Assembly (NCBI GenBank): GCA_041890515.1
Contig: JASDWX010000057.1
Location: 1 to 64,000, forward strand
Source of the DNA: Colwellia_A sp041890515
Lineage (GTDB): Bacteria; Pseudomonadota; Gammaproteobacteria; Enterobacterales; Alteromonadaceae
DNA length: 64,000 bases
Direction: 5' to 3'
The position numbers and the translations under genes were made by a program. How positions within the stretch are numbered: position 1 is the first letter of the stretch; each line of letters begins with the position of its first letter. Shown here in pieces: positions 6,916 through 16,878 of the stretch. The notes beneath the pieces were generated by a model that was not told the DNA's origin, searched no databases, and saw only the letters and a list, made by a program, of their open reading frames with translations.

Positions 6916-7719
6916 TTATTTAGCTAGTTTTTCCAGCATGACATTTACGGCATCTAAATGTTCAGGGTTGTTATGACACATCCCTTGAAACACGGCGCAA
7001 ATATCAAGAAAGTCAGGCAAATCAGTCCGCTGTGCCATTTTCATTAGACGTTTAGTTAAACGCATAGAAGCTGTTGGCTTAGCCGCTATTTCTGCTGCTA
7101 AGCTCATAACGTTATCCATTAATAATTCAGGTTCAACGATATTCAGCACAACACCTAATGCTTTTGCTTCTTCAGCATTTATAATTCTTCCGGTAAAGGT
7201 CAGCTCTGCGGCCTTTTGATAGCCAATAACACGTTGCATAAACCATGCGCCGCCATCACCAGGAATAAGTCCTAAATTAGCAAATGTTTCACCAAACTTT
7301 GCTTTAGTTGAGGCAATACGAATATCACACATATTTGCCACATCAAATCCTGCACCGATTGCGGGGCCATTTATAGCCGCAATAACGGGGACTTCACATT
7401 TATGTATTGCTAAAGGAATTCTTTGTATGCCTTGACGATAACGAGCTTCAAGTGCTTGAACATCGCCAGCAAAGTCACCACTGCGTTCAGCCATATCTTT
7501 AATATTTCCACCCGATGAAAATGCTGAACCTGCGCCCGTAATAACCAGCACAGCTATAGACGGTGTTTTATTAATCCACTCAATGGTATTGACAATATCA
7601 TCTGCAATAGCGGTGCTCGTGAGCGCATTACGGACATCATTGCGATTAAAGGTTAACGTTACAATGTTATTTTCTAGCGTTAATAAACAGTCGACTAATT
7701 GGAGAAGCTTTTCTTTCAT
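6916..7719 (-). CDS. Crotonase/enoyl-CoA hydratase-family protein
   Basis: A 267-residue acyl-CoA-binding protein of the crotonase superfamily. The oxyanion-hole segments FSSGGNIKDM (about 67-76) and NGPAIGAGFDVANMCDIRIA (117-136) are clear, as is LGLIPGDGGAWF (149-160). In enoyl-CoA hydratases two glutamates activate water. Here, by hand alignment, they are D126 and F146, so a plain hydratase reaction is doubtful; dehalogenases, isomerases and other crotonases use different residues. The start codon overlaps the mazG stop (ATGA-type overlap), so it is translated with mazG, an unusual pairing with no obvious metabolic logic. Confidence 0.85.
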   Translation of the reverse strand: MKEKLLQLVDCLLTLENNIVTLTFNRNDVRNALTSTAIADDIVNTIEWINKTPSIAVLVITGAGSAFSSGGNIKDMAERSGDFAGDVQALEARYRQGIQRIPLAIHKCEVPVIAAINGPAIGAGFDVANMCDIRIASTKAKFGETFANLGLIPGDGGAWFMQRVIGYQKAAELTFTGRIINAEEAKALGVVLNIVEPELLMDNVMSLAAEIAAKPTASMRLTKRLMKMAQRTDLPDFLDICAVFQGMCHNNPEHLDAVNVMLEKLAK

Positions 7720-8549
7720 TGTTGTTTCTCATTGATTTTCACCTGTTGCCAATACGTTTCAAGCGTTTCTAGTGAATGTTGTTCAAATTCAACACCTGAG
7801 GTTTCCACTTGTTTTTCTACACCATGAAACCTTTTAGTGAATTTTTGATTTGCTTGACGCAATAGCTGTTCAGGGTCTTTTTTTGCATGACGACAAAGGT
7901 TTACAATTGCAAACATCAGGTCTCCTAACTCTTCGGCTAATGCTTCAGGGTTATTTTGCTCGATTTCAAGGTTGACTTCTTCAAGTTCTTCAACAACCTT
8001 TGCAAAGACATCTTCAATATTGTGCCAATCAAAACCAACATGCGCACAACGTTTTTGGATTTTGGCCGCTTGAGATAACGCGGGTAAATTTTTAGGTATA
8101 TCCGCTAAAATACTGATGTTATCTTTAGCACTTTTTTGTAATCTTTCTTTTGCTTTTTCATTTTCCCAATTTGCTTTTATTTCTGCATCAGAGGTTAAGC
8201 TTTTATCACCAAACACATGAGGATGGCGGCGAATAAGTTTTTCGCAAATTGCGCTAACCACACCGTCAAAATCAAACTGTTTTTGCTCGTGTCCTAATTG
8301 ACTGTAGAAAACCACCTGAAAAAGTAAATCACCTAATTCTTTTTCTAATTCAGAAAAGTCTTGTTGTTCAACAGCGTCCATCACCGCATCTGCAACTTCA
8401 TAAGCTTCTTCGATTGTGTGAGGAACTATCGAGGAAAAGTCTTGTTTGATATCCCACGGACAGCCAGTTTCTGGATCACGCAGTTCGGTCATGATCCAAC
8501 GTAATTTATTCATTGAAGCTTGTTCGCTTAACATTTTTATACTTTCCAT
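7716..8549 (-). CDS. mazG: Nucleoside triphosphate pyrophosphohydrolase MazG
   Basis: Hydrolyses NTPs and dNTPs to the monophosphate and pyrophosphate, a house-cleaning enzyme that in E. coli also lowers ppGpp effects. Two tandem MazG domains are visible: EEAYEV with EKELGDLLFQVVFYSQLGHE in the first (about 35-110), and EELEEVNLEIEQNNPEALAE with EELGDLMFAIVNLCRH in the second (about 180-240). The acidic EExxE..ExxD metal-binding pattern is kept in both. The 277 residues are near the E. coli length of 263. It lies 33 bp after relA, the usual gammaproteobacterial order, and overlaps the crotonase gene by 4 bp. The ATG at 8549 may be a few codons early; MLSEQASMNKL inside is an alternative. Confidence 0.94.
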   Translation of the reverse strand: MESIKMLSEQASMNKLRWIMTELRDPETGCPWDIKQDFSSIVPHTIEEAYEVADAVMDAVEQQDFSELEKELGDLLFQVVFYSQLGHEQKQFDFDGVVSAICEKLIRRHPHVFGDKSLTSDAEIKANWENEKAKERLQKSAKDNISILADIPKNLPALSQAAKIQKRCAHVGFDWHNIEDVFAKVVEELEEVNLEIEQNNPEALAEELGDLMFAIVNLCRHAKKDPEQLLRQANQKFTKRFHGVEKQVETSGVEFEQHSLETLETYWQQVKINEKQQ

Positions 8550-8582
8550 TATCTAGAGGTTCAATAGGGAGATAAATTAAAA

Positions 8583-10790
8583 CTAGAGTCGTTTAACTTC
8601 TAATACATCGTCGAGTTGCAATAACTTTCCAATCAAACGCCCTAATATTTCATTGTTCGCAATTTCAATATTTAACATCATCGCTACCGTTTGTTTAACA
8701 GGATCAGAACGACTTTCCATACCAACAATACTGACGCGTTCATTTGAAACAATCGTTGAGATATCACGGACTAAACCTTGACGATCACTCGAAATAACTT
8801 TTACGGTGACGAGATAACTTTGTTGGCTCTGCACACCCCATTGCACTTCTACTTCACGCTCGGGTTGCTGACTTAACGCATGAGCTAATTGGTCACAGTC
8901 ATTGCGATGTACTGATATACCTCGACCCTGTGTAATAAAACCCGAAATTTCGTCGCCCGGCACCGGATGACAACATTTAGCCATATGCGTTAATAGATTG
9001 CCCACACCTGATACGGTTATACCGTTCGCATCCGCTTTTGATTTTTGCTGAGTCTGTTGTGGTTTTACCAAACTTTGCGGGTCAAGCTCTGTAGGTGGTT
9101 TTTTTTTCTGGTTATGATATTGCAGATGATTAATAACTTGCTGCAAACGAGCATTACCTGAACCTATAGCGGCATATAAATCATCAATTGATTTAATATT
9201 AAAGCGTCTACCTGCTGTCATTAAATCAGTATTGGTTAAGTCTTGTTTCAATAATTCTGCCTCTAACTGTTCTTTACCTAAGGCAATGTGCTTGTCACGA
9301 TCGAGTAATTTAAAGAAATGTTGAATTTTTGACCGAGTTCTTGAGGCATGCGTATAATGCAGGTTAGGGTTTAACCAATCGCGACTCGGATTTGGTGTTT
9401 TACTGGTTAATACCTCGACTTGGTCACCTGTTTGTAAGCGATAAGTAAAAGGTACAATTCGTCCAGAAACTTTAGCCCCGATACAACAATGCCCGACATT
9501 TGAATGAATGTAGTAAGCAAAATCTAAGGGTGTAGCGCCTGCAGGTAAGTCAATAACATCTCCGTTGGGGGTAAATACATAAATCCGGTCTTCAAAAACT
9601 TGGCTGCGTAACTCATCAACTAAATCACCACTCTCGCTTACGTCATCTTGCCATTGTAGAATTTTTCTTAACCAGCTAACTTTTTCATCAAAACCTGTTT
9701 TTTTATCGCTATTTTTACCACCAGTACTGCCTTCTTTATAACGCCAATGAGCCGCGACACCCAGTTCTGCATCTTCATGCATTTGTTGGGTTCTAATTTG
9801 CACTTCTACTGACTTACCCTCAGGACCTAAAACGACAGTGTGTATAGATTGATAGCCATTAGCTTTCGGCGTCGCTACATAATCATCAAATTCATTATGT
9901 AAATGCTTCCAACTGGTATGAACGATGCCCAATGCGCCATAACAATCTTGTAGCTTTTCAACAACAACTCTGACGGCTCTTACATCAAAAAGTTGTTCAA
10001 AATCGAGTGATTTTTGCTGCATTTTTTTCCAAATGCTAAATATATGCTTTGGACGGCCATAGACTTGACCCACAATATTTAACTCTTTTAATTGCCGGTT
10101 AAGATTACTCACAAAATCAGCCATGTATTTTTCACGGGCAAGGCGCTTTTCATCTAACTGTTTCGCTATTTTTTTATAGACCAATGGATGGAGGTAACGA
10201 AACGAAATATCTTCAAGTTCCCATTTTAATTGTCCAATACCTAATCTATTTGCAAGTGGTGCATAAATATTAGCGGTTTCTTTGGCCGCTAAAACACGAG
10301 TTTCTTCATCGGTATTTTTTACGCGTCGCAAATAACAAACACGCTCAGCAAGTTTAATAACGACTGACCGAACATCATCAACCATTGCCACTAACATTTT
10401 TCGAATATTATCAACTTGGTTCGCAGAAACCCTATTTGATTGGCCTTGCTGCAGTGCTTTTATTGCTTGCATTTGACTAACGCCATTACACAAACTGAGT
10501 ATTTGCTGAGAAAAGTTTTCTTCAATATATTCCATTGAAATACATTGGTCTTCATAGAGAGGGAATAAAAAAGCGGCACATAATGAATCACAATCTAAGT
10601 TTAAACTAGCAAGAATTTCAACCATTTCTAATGACTTAGTCTGACATTCTTGTTGCTCAACAAAAAAAACATTCACTTGATGCCAAAGCTTTTCAAGTGC
10701 TTGATGTTTATTTTCATTAAGTTCTAATGAGCTTAACCATTGCTCAAAATTTGTTTCCGACATTTGATGAGATTTACGTACCGAAACCAT
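8583..10790 (-). CDS. relA: GTP pyrophosphokinase RelA (stringent response)
   Basis: Ribosome-associated (p)ppGpp synthetase activated by uncharged tRNA. Domains in order: a degenerate HD hydrolase domain (about 30-185, lacking the HD pair, as in true RelA), synthetase (about 230-345, with FDVRAVRVVVEKLQDCYGAL and YVATPKANGYQSIHTVVLGP), TGS (about 405-465, VFTPNGDVIDLPAGATPLDF), a zinc-finger region with CCHPVPGDEI, and a C-terminal ACT domain. The length of 735 residues is close to E. coli RelA (744). The N terminus MVSVRKSH matches the family start. It sits between rlmD (39 bp) and mazG (33 bp) on the same strand, the conserved arrangement. Confidence 0.97.
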   Translation of the reverse strand: MVSVRKSHQMSETNFEQWLSSLELNENKHQALEKLWHQVNVFFVEQQECQTKSLEMVEILASLNLDCDSLCAAFLFPLYEDQCISMEYIEENFSQQILSLCNGVSQMQAIKALQQGQSNRVSANQVDNIRKMLVAMVDDVRSVVIKLAERVCYLRRVKNTDEETRVLAAKETANIYAPLANRLGIGQLKWELEDISFRYLHPLVYKKIAKQLDEKRLAREKYMADFVSNLNRQLKELNIVGQVYGRPKHIFSIWKKMQQKSLDFEQLFDVRAVRVVVEKLQDCYGALGIVHTSWKHLHNEFDDYVATPKANGYQSIHTVVLGPEGKSVEVQIRTQQMHEDAELGVAAHWRYKEGSTGGKNSDKKTGFDEKVSWLRKILQWQDDVSESGDLVDELRSQVFEDRIYVFTPNGDVIDLPAGATPLDFAYYIHSNVGHCCIGAKVSGRIVPFTYRLQTGDQVEVLTSKTPNPSRDWLNPNLHYTHASRTRSKIQHFFKLLDRDKHIALGKEQLEAELLKQDLTNTDLMTAGRRFNIKSIDDLYAAIGSGNARLQQVINHLQYHNQKKKPPTELDPQSLVKPQQTQQKSKADANGITVSGVGNLLTHMAKCCHPVPGDEISGFITQGRGISVHRNDCDQLAHALSQQPEREVEVQWGVQSQQSYLVTVKVISSDRQGLVRDISTIVSNERVSIVGMESRSDPVKQTVAMMLNIEIANNEILGRLIGKLLQLDDVLEVKRL

Positions 10791-10829
10791 AAATAAAACC
10801 TACTAAATTTAGAGAAATAAAATGAATGT

Positions 10830-12152
10830 CTACTTAACAAACAATACCATAGTCTCAATATGCTTTGTTTGTGAAAACATATCCATTAAGGATATTTTTT
10901 CAATGCTATAACCTTTTGATACTAATAACTCACTATCTTTGGCTAAGGTTGTCGGGTCACAACTTACATATAAAACTGTTTTAATATTCAAATGAACTAA
11001 TTGTTGTAAAGCTTGATATGCTCCTGCTCGTGCGGGGTCTAATAAAAGTTTAGTGTACTTTTTATTTACCCACCCCTCATTCTGCCAGTGACTATTCAAA
11101 TCAGCTTGATAAAACTCACAATTACTTAAGCCATTTTTTAACGCATTTTCATGTGCATTTGTAACCATCAAGTCAACACCTTCAATACCAACAACCTGTT
11201 CTACCTTTTTTGCTATGGGTAAACTAAAATTACCTAGGCCACAAAACAAATCTAAAACAATATCTTGTTCATTCAACTTGAGCCATTGCAGTGCTTGCCT
11301 TATCATCCCTTTATTAACTTCATGGTTAACTTGAATGAAGTTATCAGTAGTGAACGAAATATCGATATTGTCATCTAAGGCATAGTTAAGCATTGCTGCA
11401 GTGGATTCATCAATAGACGTTACATCTTTACCTGAATCGAATAAAACGTCACAAGAAAAATTTTCGCTAAAGGTTTGCCAATGAAGTTTATCTTGCTTGG
11501 TTAATATTTCAAGTTGCCTAACTACAACCGTTACTTTATCGGTAAAAATAACTTCTATATGACCAATAGCATTTTTTCCTGATAGCTTTGGGAGCAATTT
11601 TTTAAGCAATGAAAATATAGGCCCCAACGGTTCAACCAAAACAGGACAATTCTTAATAGTAATTAACTGATTACTGCCACGCTGTCTAAAGCCAATAGTT
11701 GCTTGCCCTGTTTTATCATATTGCACACCAATACGCGCCTTTCGACGATAGTGCCAAGGTTGACTCACTATAGGAGTCTGCCAAGGTAATTCATCAGTAT
11801 GATTGCTGCGCGCAAATAAATCACTGACCTTTTGCTGTTTAAAGTCAAGTTGAGCTTCGGGTGTCATATGCTGCACATCACAGCCTCCACATTTAAGAAA
11901 GTGCTGACATTTAGCTTCAATACGTTGTTTACTTTGGCTTAATACTTCCATTAATTTGCCACGGCTGTATTTATTTTTCTGTTCAATAACTTTGGCCTGA
12001 ACAACTTCATTGGGTAAAACACCATCAATAAATATTGGTTTTTTATTATATTGACCAACGCCACAGCCATTCATATCAAGACGTATGATTTTGATTTTTG
12101 CTTCTTGACCTAATTGTTGTTTTTTAGCCGATGCTTTAAAAAAATTAGCCAT
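10830..12152 (-). CDS. rlmD: 23S rRNA (uracil-1939-C5)-methyltransferase
   Basis: Methylates U1939 of 23S rRNA using S-adenosylmethionine. The N-terminal TRAM domain (about 15-75) is followed by the iron-sulfur cysteine cluster CQHFLKCGGCDVQH plus a later CPVLVEPL cysteine. The Rossmann methyltransferase domain contains VLDLFCGLGNFSLPIAK and the catalytic cysteine in LYVSCDPTTLAKD. The 440 residues agree with RlmD (433 in E. coli). It is the first gene of the rlmD-relA-mazG block and diverges from barA with a 96-bp promoter region, exactly as in enterics. Confidence 0.95.
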   Translation of the reverse strand: MANFFKASAKKQQLGQEAKIKIIRLDMNGCGVGQYNKKPIFIDGVLPNEVVQAKVIEQKNKYSRGKLMEVLSQSKQRIEAKCQHFLKCGGCDVQHMTPEAQLDFKQQKVSDLFARSNHTDELPWQTPIVSQPWHYRRKARIGVQYDKTGQATIGFRQRGSNQLITIKNCPVLVEPLGPIFSLLKKLLPKLSGKNAIGHIEVIFTDKVTVVVRQLEILTKQDKLHWQTFSENFSCDVLFDSGKDVTSIDESTAAMLNYALDDNIDISFTTDNFIQVNHEVNKGMIRQALQWLKLNEQDIVLDLFCGLGNFSLPIAKKVEQVVGIEGVDLMVTNAHENALKNGLSNCEFYQADLNSHWQNEGWVNKKYTKLLLDPARAGAYQALQQLVHLNIKTVLYVSCDPTTLAKDSELLVSKGYSIEKISLMDMFSQTKHIETMVLFVK

Positions 12153-12248
12153 GACAAAATATACCTGTTAAGTGCTATAATTTTATATGACGATATGCCA
12201 TGATAAGATTATTCAATGCCATGATTTTACACTAAAGTTAAGCAAATA

Positions 12249-15077
12249 ATGCATAAAATAAGCCTGAAAGATTGGGTAATTTTACTTACCATCGTTCCAA
12301 CAACGCTGATAGCATTCACGGTAGCTAGCTATTTTTCGTATAGCCGTTACGATGAATTGAATAACTTCTTAATGCAGCGTTCTCAAAGCATTATTGAACC
12401 TTTAGCAATTGCCAGCACTTTACCTATGCAGAGTAAAGATCGGGTGAAATTACGTAATTTGATCAATTTTACGCACCGTAGCCAATCGTCTATTATCAAA
12501 AGCATTGCTATTTTCACCAAAGATAATCAAGTTTTTGTAACCAGTTCCTACCATGGGGATACGAATCTAATTCGCCTTAAAGCTGGTGAAATTATCCCTA
12601 ACAGTACTATTTTTTCTAAAACTGGTGATGATTTTATTTTTCATAGTCCTATTATCGACGAAACCTTATTAAATGATGCTACTCGAGCACCCTCTCAAAA
12701 TAATATTGGTTACATTGCGATGCTAATTGATAGCAGTAACATTCGCTTAAAACAGCAAAACCAGATGATAATCTCCTTTTTAATTGTTCTTTTGGGTAGT
12801 GCTTTTAGTGCATTTTTTTCTTATCGATTAATTAAAAACTTCACACGCCCAATAGGTTCAATGGTACTAGCCGTGGATAGAATTCGTGAAGGTAAACTCG
12901 AAAGTCGTGTGACGGGTCAGTTGATTGGTGAGCTAAATTTTTTGAAAAATGGTGTCAACGCGATGGCACAATCACTGGGTGATTACCAAGAAGAAATGCA
13001 GGGCAGTATTGACCAAACGACTACCGATTTACGAGAAAGTTTAGAACAATTTGAAATACAAAACGTTGAACTTGATATTGCTAAAAGAAAAGCACAAGAA
13101 GCCAACAAAGTTAAATCAGAATTTTTAGCGAATATGAGTCATGAACTTCGTACACCACTCAATGGTGTCATTGGCTTTACTCGCCAAGTTTTAAAGACGC
13201 CACTCACCGTTACTCAGCGTGATTATTTGCAAACTATAGAACGGTCTTCAGCTAACCTATTAGCCATTATTAATGATATTTTAGATTTTTCAAAATTAGA
13301 CGCAGGGAAAATGGTGATTGAAAACATTCCATTTTCAATGCGAGAAGCGGTAGAAGAAACCTTAACACTACTTGCCCCAACCTCTCACAAAAAGAATATT
13401 GAATTATCATTACGTGTTAATCCGCAATTACCTGATGCTCTTATTGGTGACGCAATGCGAATTAAACAGGTGTTGATTAATCTAACGGGCAATGCAATGA
13501 AGTTCACTCATAAAGGCGCTATTGATATTGATGTAGACAGTGAACATATTGAAAATAATAGTGCCCTTATTAAAATAACAATAAAAGATAGCGGTATTGG
13601 CATGAACGAAGAGCAACAAAAAACTATTTTCGATGCTTTTGGTCAAGCAGATAAAAGTGTTACCCGACTTTATGGTGGCACAGGATTAGGGTTAGTTATT
13701 TCCCAGCGACTGGTTAATGAAATGCATGGCAACATGGGTTTTTCTACAGAACAGGGCGAAGGTTCAACCTTTTGGTTTACTTTCCGTTGTGAAGTTAACC
13801 CTATTTCTATTGATAATGTTTTTGATAACCATGAACTATCAGGCAAAAGTGTACTTTATTTGGAACCTCATACGCATAGCCGTATTGCGACCAGTGAAAT
13901 TCTTGCTGAATGGGACTTGGACGTACACGCAGTTCAAACCCTAGATCAAATAGATGATCTGCTGAATAAAAAATTGCATTTTGATTTCGCCCTTATTAGC
14001 CATGATATTACACCAACGGCATTGGTCGATTTAAAAGAGCTGATTACGACACTTTCTCCAATGGTGACCCAGATTCATCTAGCAATAAACAGTAATTCGC
14101 CTAATCTACAAGAAGCATTAATTGCGAGTGGCGCTAAAAGTTGTTTAAGTAAGCCAATAACACCGGAACGATTAAATAAAGTGTTGTTACCTAGACACCA
14201 TTTATTAGACACCATAAAATCGACCACACAAGAAAATAAAATCCCTGTTAAAATTCTGGCCGTTGACGATAACGAAGCTAACTTAAAGCTCATTAAAGAA
14301 CTTTTACTCGAACAAGTGCATGTAGTCACAACCGCAGTTAACGGACAAGATGCTGTAGATATTTGTAAAAATGAAAAATTTGCTATGATATTTATGGATA
14401 TTCAGATGCCTATAATGGATGGGATCTCTGCACTTAAAAGTATCAAAGCTATGACCTTCAATGATAACACGCCAATAATTGCCGTTACAGCTCATGCCCT
14501 TAAAGAAGAAAAAGACAAACTGTTGAAATTAGGTTTTGATTCTTATATGACTAAACCCATTGACGAAGCGATGCTTCGACATTCTATTTACGAATATTGT
14601 GATTTAACCCAACCATTGCATATAAAAACAAGAAAAGAGAAAGGTACGAGAAGTACTCATATTAATGAGACATCAATTAAGTCAGAACCAGCAGCTAATG
14701 TAGACGTTGAGCTCAACAACAATAAAGTTATTGATTGGCCTTTAGCATTAAAGCGAGCGGGCAATAAAGAAGACCTTGCTAAAGAAATGCTTAAGGGCCT
14801 TGTAAAAAGTCTGCCTGATACTAAGATCAATATTTCTGAAGCGCTTACTTCTCAAGATGCCGATCAACTAAAAGTGCTCATTCATAAGCTTAATGGGGCG
14901 TGTTGCTATTCTGGTGTACCAAGTCTAGGACGCGTGACTCATCAGATAGAAACAGAACTTAAAAGTGGTGTGACTATTGATGATTTAGAACCTGAATTTT
15001 TTGAATTTTTTGAACACATTGATAATGTGATAAACCAAGCGCCAGAAGTTTTTAACAATGAAACTGATACGCATTAG
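12249..15077 (+). CDS. barA: Hybrid sensor histidine kinase BarA
   Basis: Inner-membrane tripartite sensor kinase that phosphorylates UvrY/GacA and thereby controls CsrB-type sRNAs. Layout of the 942 residues: membrane segment about 10-30, periplasmic loop, second membrane segment about 172-195, HAMP (about 196-250), HisKA with phospho-acceptor H298 in SHELRTPLNG, HATPase (about 400-520, GGTGLGLVISQRLV), a degenerate receiver (about 530-650), a true receiver with D717 in FMDIQMPIMD, and a C-terminal Hpt domain with IHKLNGACCYSG. The divergent partner rlmD supports the name. The UvrY/GacA partner is not in this window. Confidence 0.95.
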   Translation: MHKISLKDWVILLTIVPTTLIAFTVASYFSYSRYDELNNFLMQRSQSIIEPLAIASTLPMQSKDRVKLRNLINFTHRSQSSIIKSIAIFTKDNQVFVTSSYHGDTNLIRLKAGEIIPNSTIFSKTGDDFIFHSPIIDETLLNDATRAPSQNNIGYIAMLIDSSNIRLKQQNQMIISFLIVLLGSAFSAFFSYRLIKNFTRPIGSMVLAVDRIREGKLESRVTGQLIGELNFLKNGVNAMAQSLGDYQEEMQGSIDQTTTDLRESLEQFEIQNVELDIAKRKAQEANKVKSEFLANMSHELRTPLNGVIGFTRQVLKTPLTVTQRDYLQTIERSSANLLAIINDILDFSKLDAGKMVIENIPFSMREAVEETLTLLAPTSHKKNIELSLRVNPQLPDALIGDAMRIKQVLINLTGNAMKFTHKGAIDIDVDSEHIENNSALIKITIKDSGIGMNEEQQKTIFDAFGQADKSVTRLYGGTGLGLVISQRLVNEMHGNMGFSTEQGEGSTFWFTFRCEVNPISIDNVFDNHELSGKSVLYLEPHTHSRIATSEILAEWDLDVHAVQTLDQIDDLLNKKLHFDFALISHDITPTALVDLKELITTLSPMVTQIHLAINSNSPNLQEALIASGAKSCLSKPITPERLNKVLLPRHHLLDTIKSTTQENKIPVKILAVDDNEANLKLIKELLLEQVHVVTTAVNGQDAVDICKNEKFAMIFMDIQMPIMDGISALKSIKAMTFNDNTPIIAVTAHALKEEKDKLLKLGFDSYMTKPIDEAMLRHSIYEYCDLTQPLHIKTRKEKGTRSTHINETSIKSEPAANVDVELNNNKVIDWPLALKRAGNKEDLAKEMLKGLVKSLPDTKINISEALTSQDADQLKVLIHKLNGACCYSGVPSLGRVTHQIETELKSGVTIDDLEPEFFEFFEHIDNVINQAPEVFNNETDTH

Positions 15078-15164
15078 TTTTGCACTCTTTGCAGTACTTG
15101 TTACTCTACCAATGAATACCCCAAAAAAAATGATGCACTCTAGCTTTCATCCACTTTGGAGTTT

Positions 15165-15656
15165 TTAGAGCAACAATTGATTAATGTCTTCAATTAAACT
15201 TTTATTAGGTCTTTCAATGATTCGACCTAACTCTTCTTTTTTACTCTTATCTCGATAGACAATAATGGTGGGTGTGTACTTTATCTGACTTTCTTTAGCT
15301 AATGCCTGTGGATCTTCTTTTTGATAATCAAGCGCAATAAGTGTTGAAGTGATATCTTTATTTGCTTTTAATAGTTTCAATAATTTCGGTACCTCACGTT
15401 CGCTATCGTGACACCACGTCCCAAAATAAACGTCTATCTGAAGCGCTTTAGGCCATTGAGCAATAATTTTTTGTTCTTGGTCACTGATTGAAAACGCCTG
15501 AAACTTTTCATTAAAGCCAGTAAAACCACTCAATAATTGCGATTCGCTGATCACACCCAGTGCAAAATCATTCTCATTCTCATTCTCAGCGTGTACTGAT
15601 ACTGAAATGAAGCAAAAGAAGGTTAGCGTGAATAAGGTTAATAATGATGATTTCAT
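15165..15656 (-). CDS. Exported thioredoxin-like protein with a single active-site cysteine
   Basis: A 163-residue protein with a signal peptide (cleavage near VHA-ENE) and a thioredoxin fold. The active-site region reads YFGTWCHDSEREVPKLLKLL: the first cysteine is present but the position of the second is serine (CxxS), so it cannot act as a normal dithiol reductase. TPTIIVYRDKSK carries the usual cis-proline. Likely periplasmic. CxxS thioredoxins often act as chaperones or in glutathionylation-type reactions; that is inference. It is convergent with barA (88 bp) and 39 bp downstream of tyrA on the same strand, so it may share the aroF-tyrA transcript. Confidence 0.8.
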   Translation of the reverse strand: MKSSLLTLFTLTFFCFISVSVHAENENENDFALGVISESQLLSGFTGFNEKFQAFSISDQEQKIIAQWPKALQIDVYFGTWCHDSEREVPKLLKLLKANKDITSTLIALDYQKEDPQALAKESQIKYTPTIIVYRDKSKKEELGRIIERPNKSLIEDINQLLL

Positions 15657-15695
15657 AGATACTCTTGTTATTAAGCTAGTTAAAGCTCTTTAAAG

Positions 15696-16835
15696 TTAAT
15701 GTTTTTTTAATTCATTAGCTTTTAATAGCATGGCTTTACTCTCTTGTAAAAAGATATCTGCATAATCCCCAAACCAATCAGCCACTTGGTCAAACATGTT
15801 AACAAAAGCATCTTTATCACCCATTTCAACATCTTCTAACAGTTCTAAAAATCGATAAGCAAAACGTTTCATCATCGCAACATTGTCGCGATTTGAAAAG
15901 ATTATGTCCGTATAAAGCACAGGGTCTTGTGCAAACAAGCGCCCTACCATGATTAATTCTAAACGGTAAATAGGCGAACTCATCTCAACGAGTTGAGCAA
16001 TATCTGCACCTTCAGTCATCAAATGATAGCCGTAAGCAATCGTTGAAAAATGACGCATAACTTGAACCATCGACATTGCTTGATCATGCGCTAAAGCATC
16101 AACAGGGTATATTTTGGCTCCCCATACCTGAAACTGTTTTAACAACCAATTATATTGCTCAGGCGAGCGACCTTCACAGGTAATAATTGTTTGTTTTATT
16201 AAACCTGATACATCAGGACCAAACATCGGATGCAAGCCAACAACAGGCCCTTTATGGACTTTCATCATTTCATAAAGAGGCATTTCTTTTACACTGGTAA
16301 CATCGGCTAAAATACACGCTTTAGGTAGCCGAGATAATTTCTGAATGATCATTGACGTTAAACGAATAGGTACAGCAACGATAACGACGCCAGCTCCCGC
16401 AAGAATACCCTCGCTATTTGGCCAATCATTTTGTTCAAGTACTTCAACTTGATAGCTTGAACGCTGAAATAAATCGACAAACACTTTACCCAATTGACCG
16501 CTACCACCGATAACGACTATTTTTTTACATTCAGTATTTACACATTGGTAACCACTTGCATCTTGACTAATATAAGAATCACTCATTAGACGTCGGAGAA
16601 TATCTTCGATTAACTCTGGAGATACGCCAGCTTCCATCGCTTGTTGACGACGTAAGGAAAGTAATTCAGCTTCTCGGTCAGGTGCATAAATTGGCATACC
16701 CACTTGGCTTTTTAGCTCTCCAACTTTAGTGGTAACCTTTCTGCGTTTCGCTAATAGCTCGACTAATTGACTGTCTATTTCATCAATTTCATTTCTCAGT
16801 GCTTTCAACTGAGGAGCTATACTTTCTTTATTCAT
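15696..16835 (-). CDS. tyrA: Bifunctional chorismate mutase/prephenate dehydrogenase
   Basis: Tyrosine branch: chorismate to prephenate, then oxidative decarboxylation to 4-hydroxyphenylpyruvate with NAD+. The N-terminal chorismate mutase domain (about 1-90) includes LRNEIDEIDSQLVELLAKRR. The dehydrogenase domain begins at about 105 with the nucleotide-binding KIVVIGGSGQLGKVF and contains GLHPMFGPDVSGLIKQ. The 379 residues match E. coli TyrA (373). It follows aroF by 43 bp on the same strand, the classical aroF-tyrA operon, which supports feedback and TyrR control by tyrosine. Confidence 0.97.
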   Translation of the reverse strand: MNKESIAPQLKALRNEIDEIDSQLVELLAKRRKVTTKVGELKSQVGMPIYAPDREAELLSLRRQQAMEAGVSPELIEDILRRLMSDSYISQDASGYQCVNTECKKIVVIGGSGQLGKVFVDLFQRSSYQVEVLEQNDWPNSEGILAGAGVVIVAVPIRLTSMIIQKLSRLPKACILADVTSVKEMPLYEMMKVHKGPVVGLHPMFGPDVSGLIKQTIITCEGRSPEQYNWLLKQFQVWGAKIYPVDALAHDQAMSMVQVMRHFSTIAYGYHLMTEGADIAQLVEMSSPIYRLELIMVGRLFAQDPVLYTDIIFSNRDNVAMMKRFAYRFLELLEDVEMGDKDAFVNMFDQVADWFGDYADIFLQESKAMLLKANELKKH

Positions 16836-16878
16836 TAATTTACTCGTTTACTTTTAGCGATAATCAATTTAACACATA

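Noticed and set aside
15058..15168. 36-codon ORF starting inside the end of barA (MKLIRISFALFAVLVTLPMN...), signal-peptide-like
   Set aside because: No ribosome binding site, overlaps both barA and the convergent thioredoxin-like gene, and the hydrophobicity is easily produced by AT-rich sequence.
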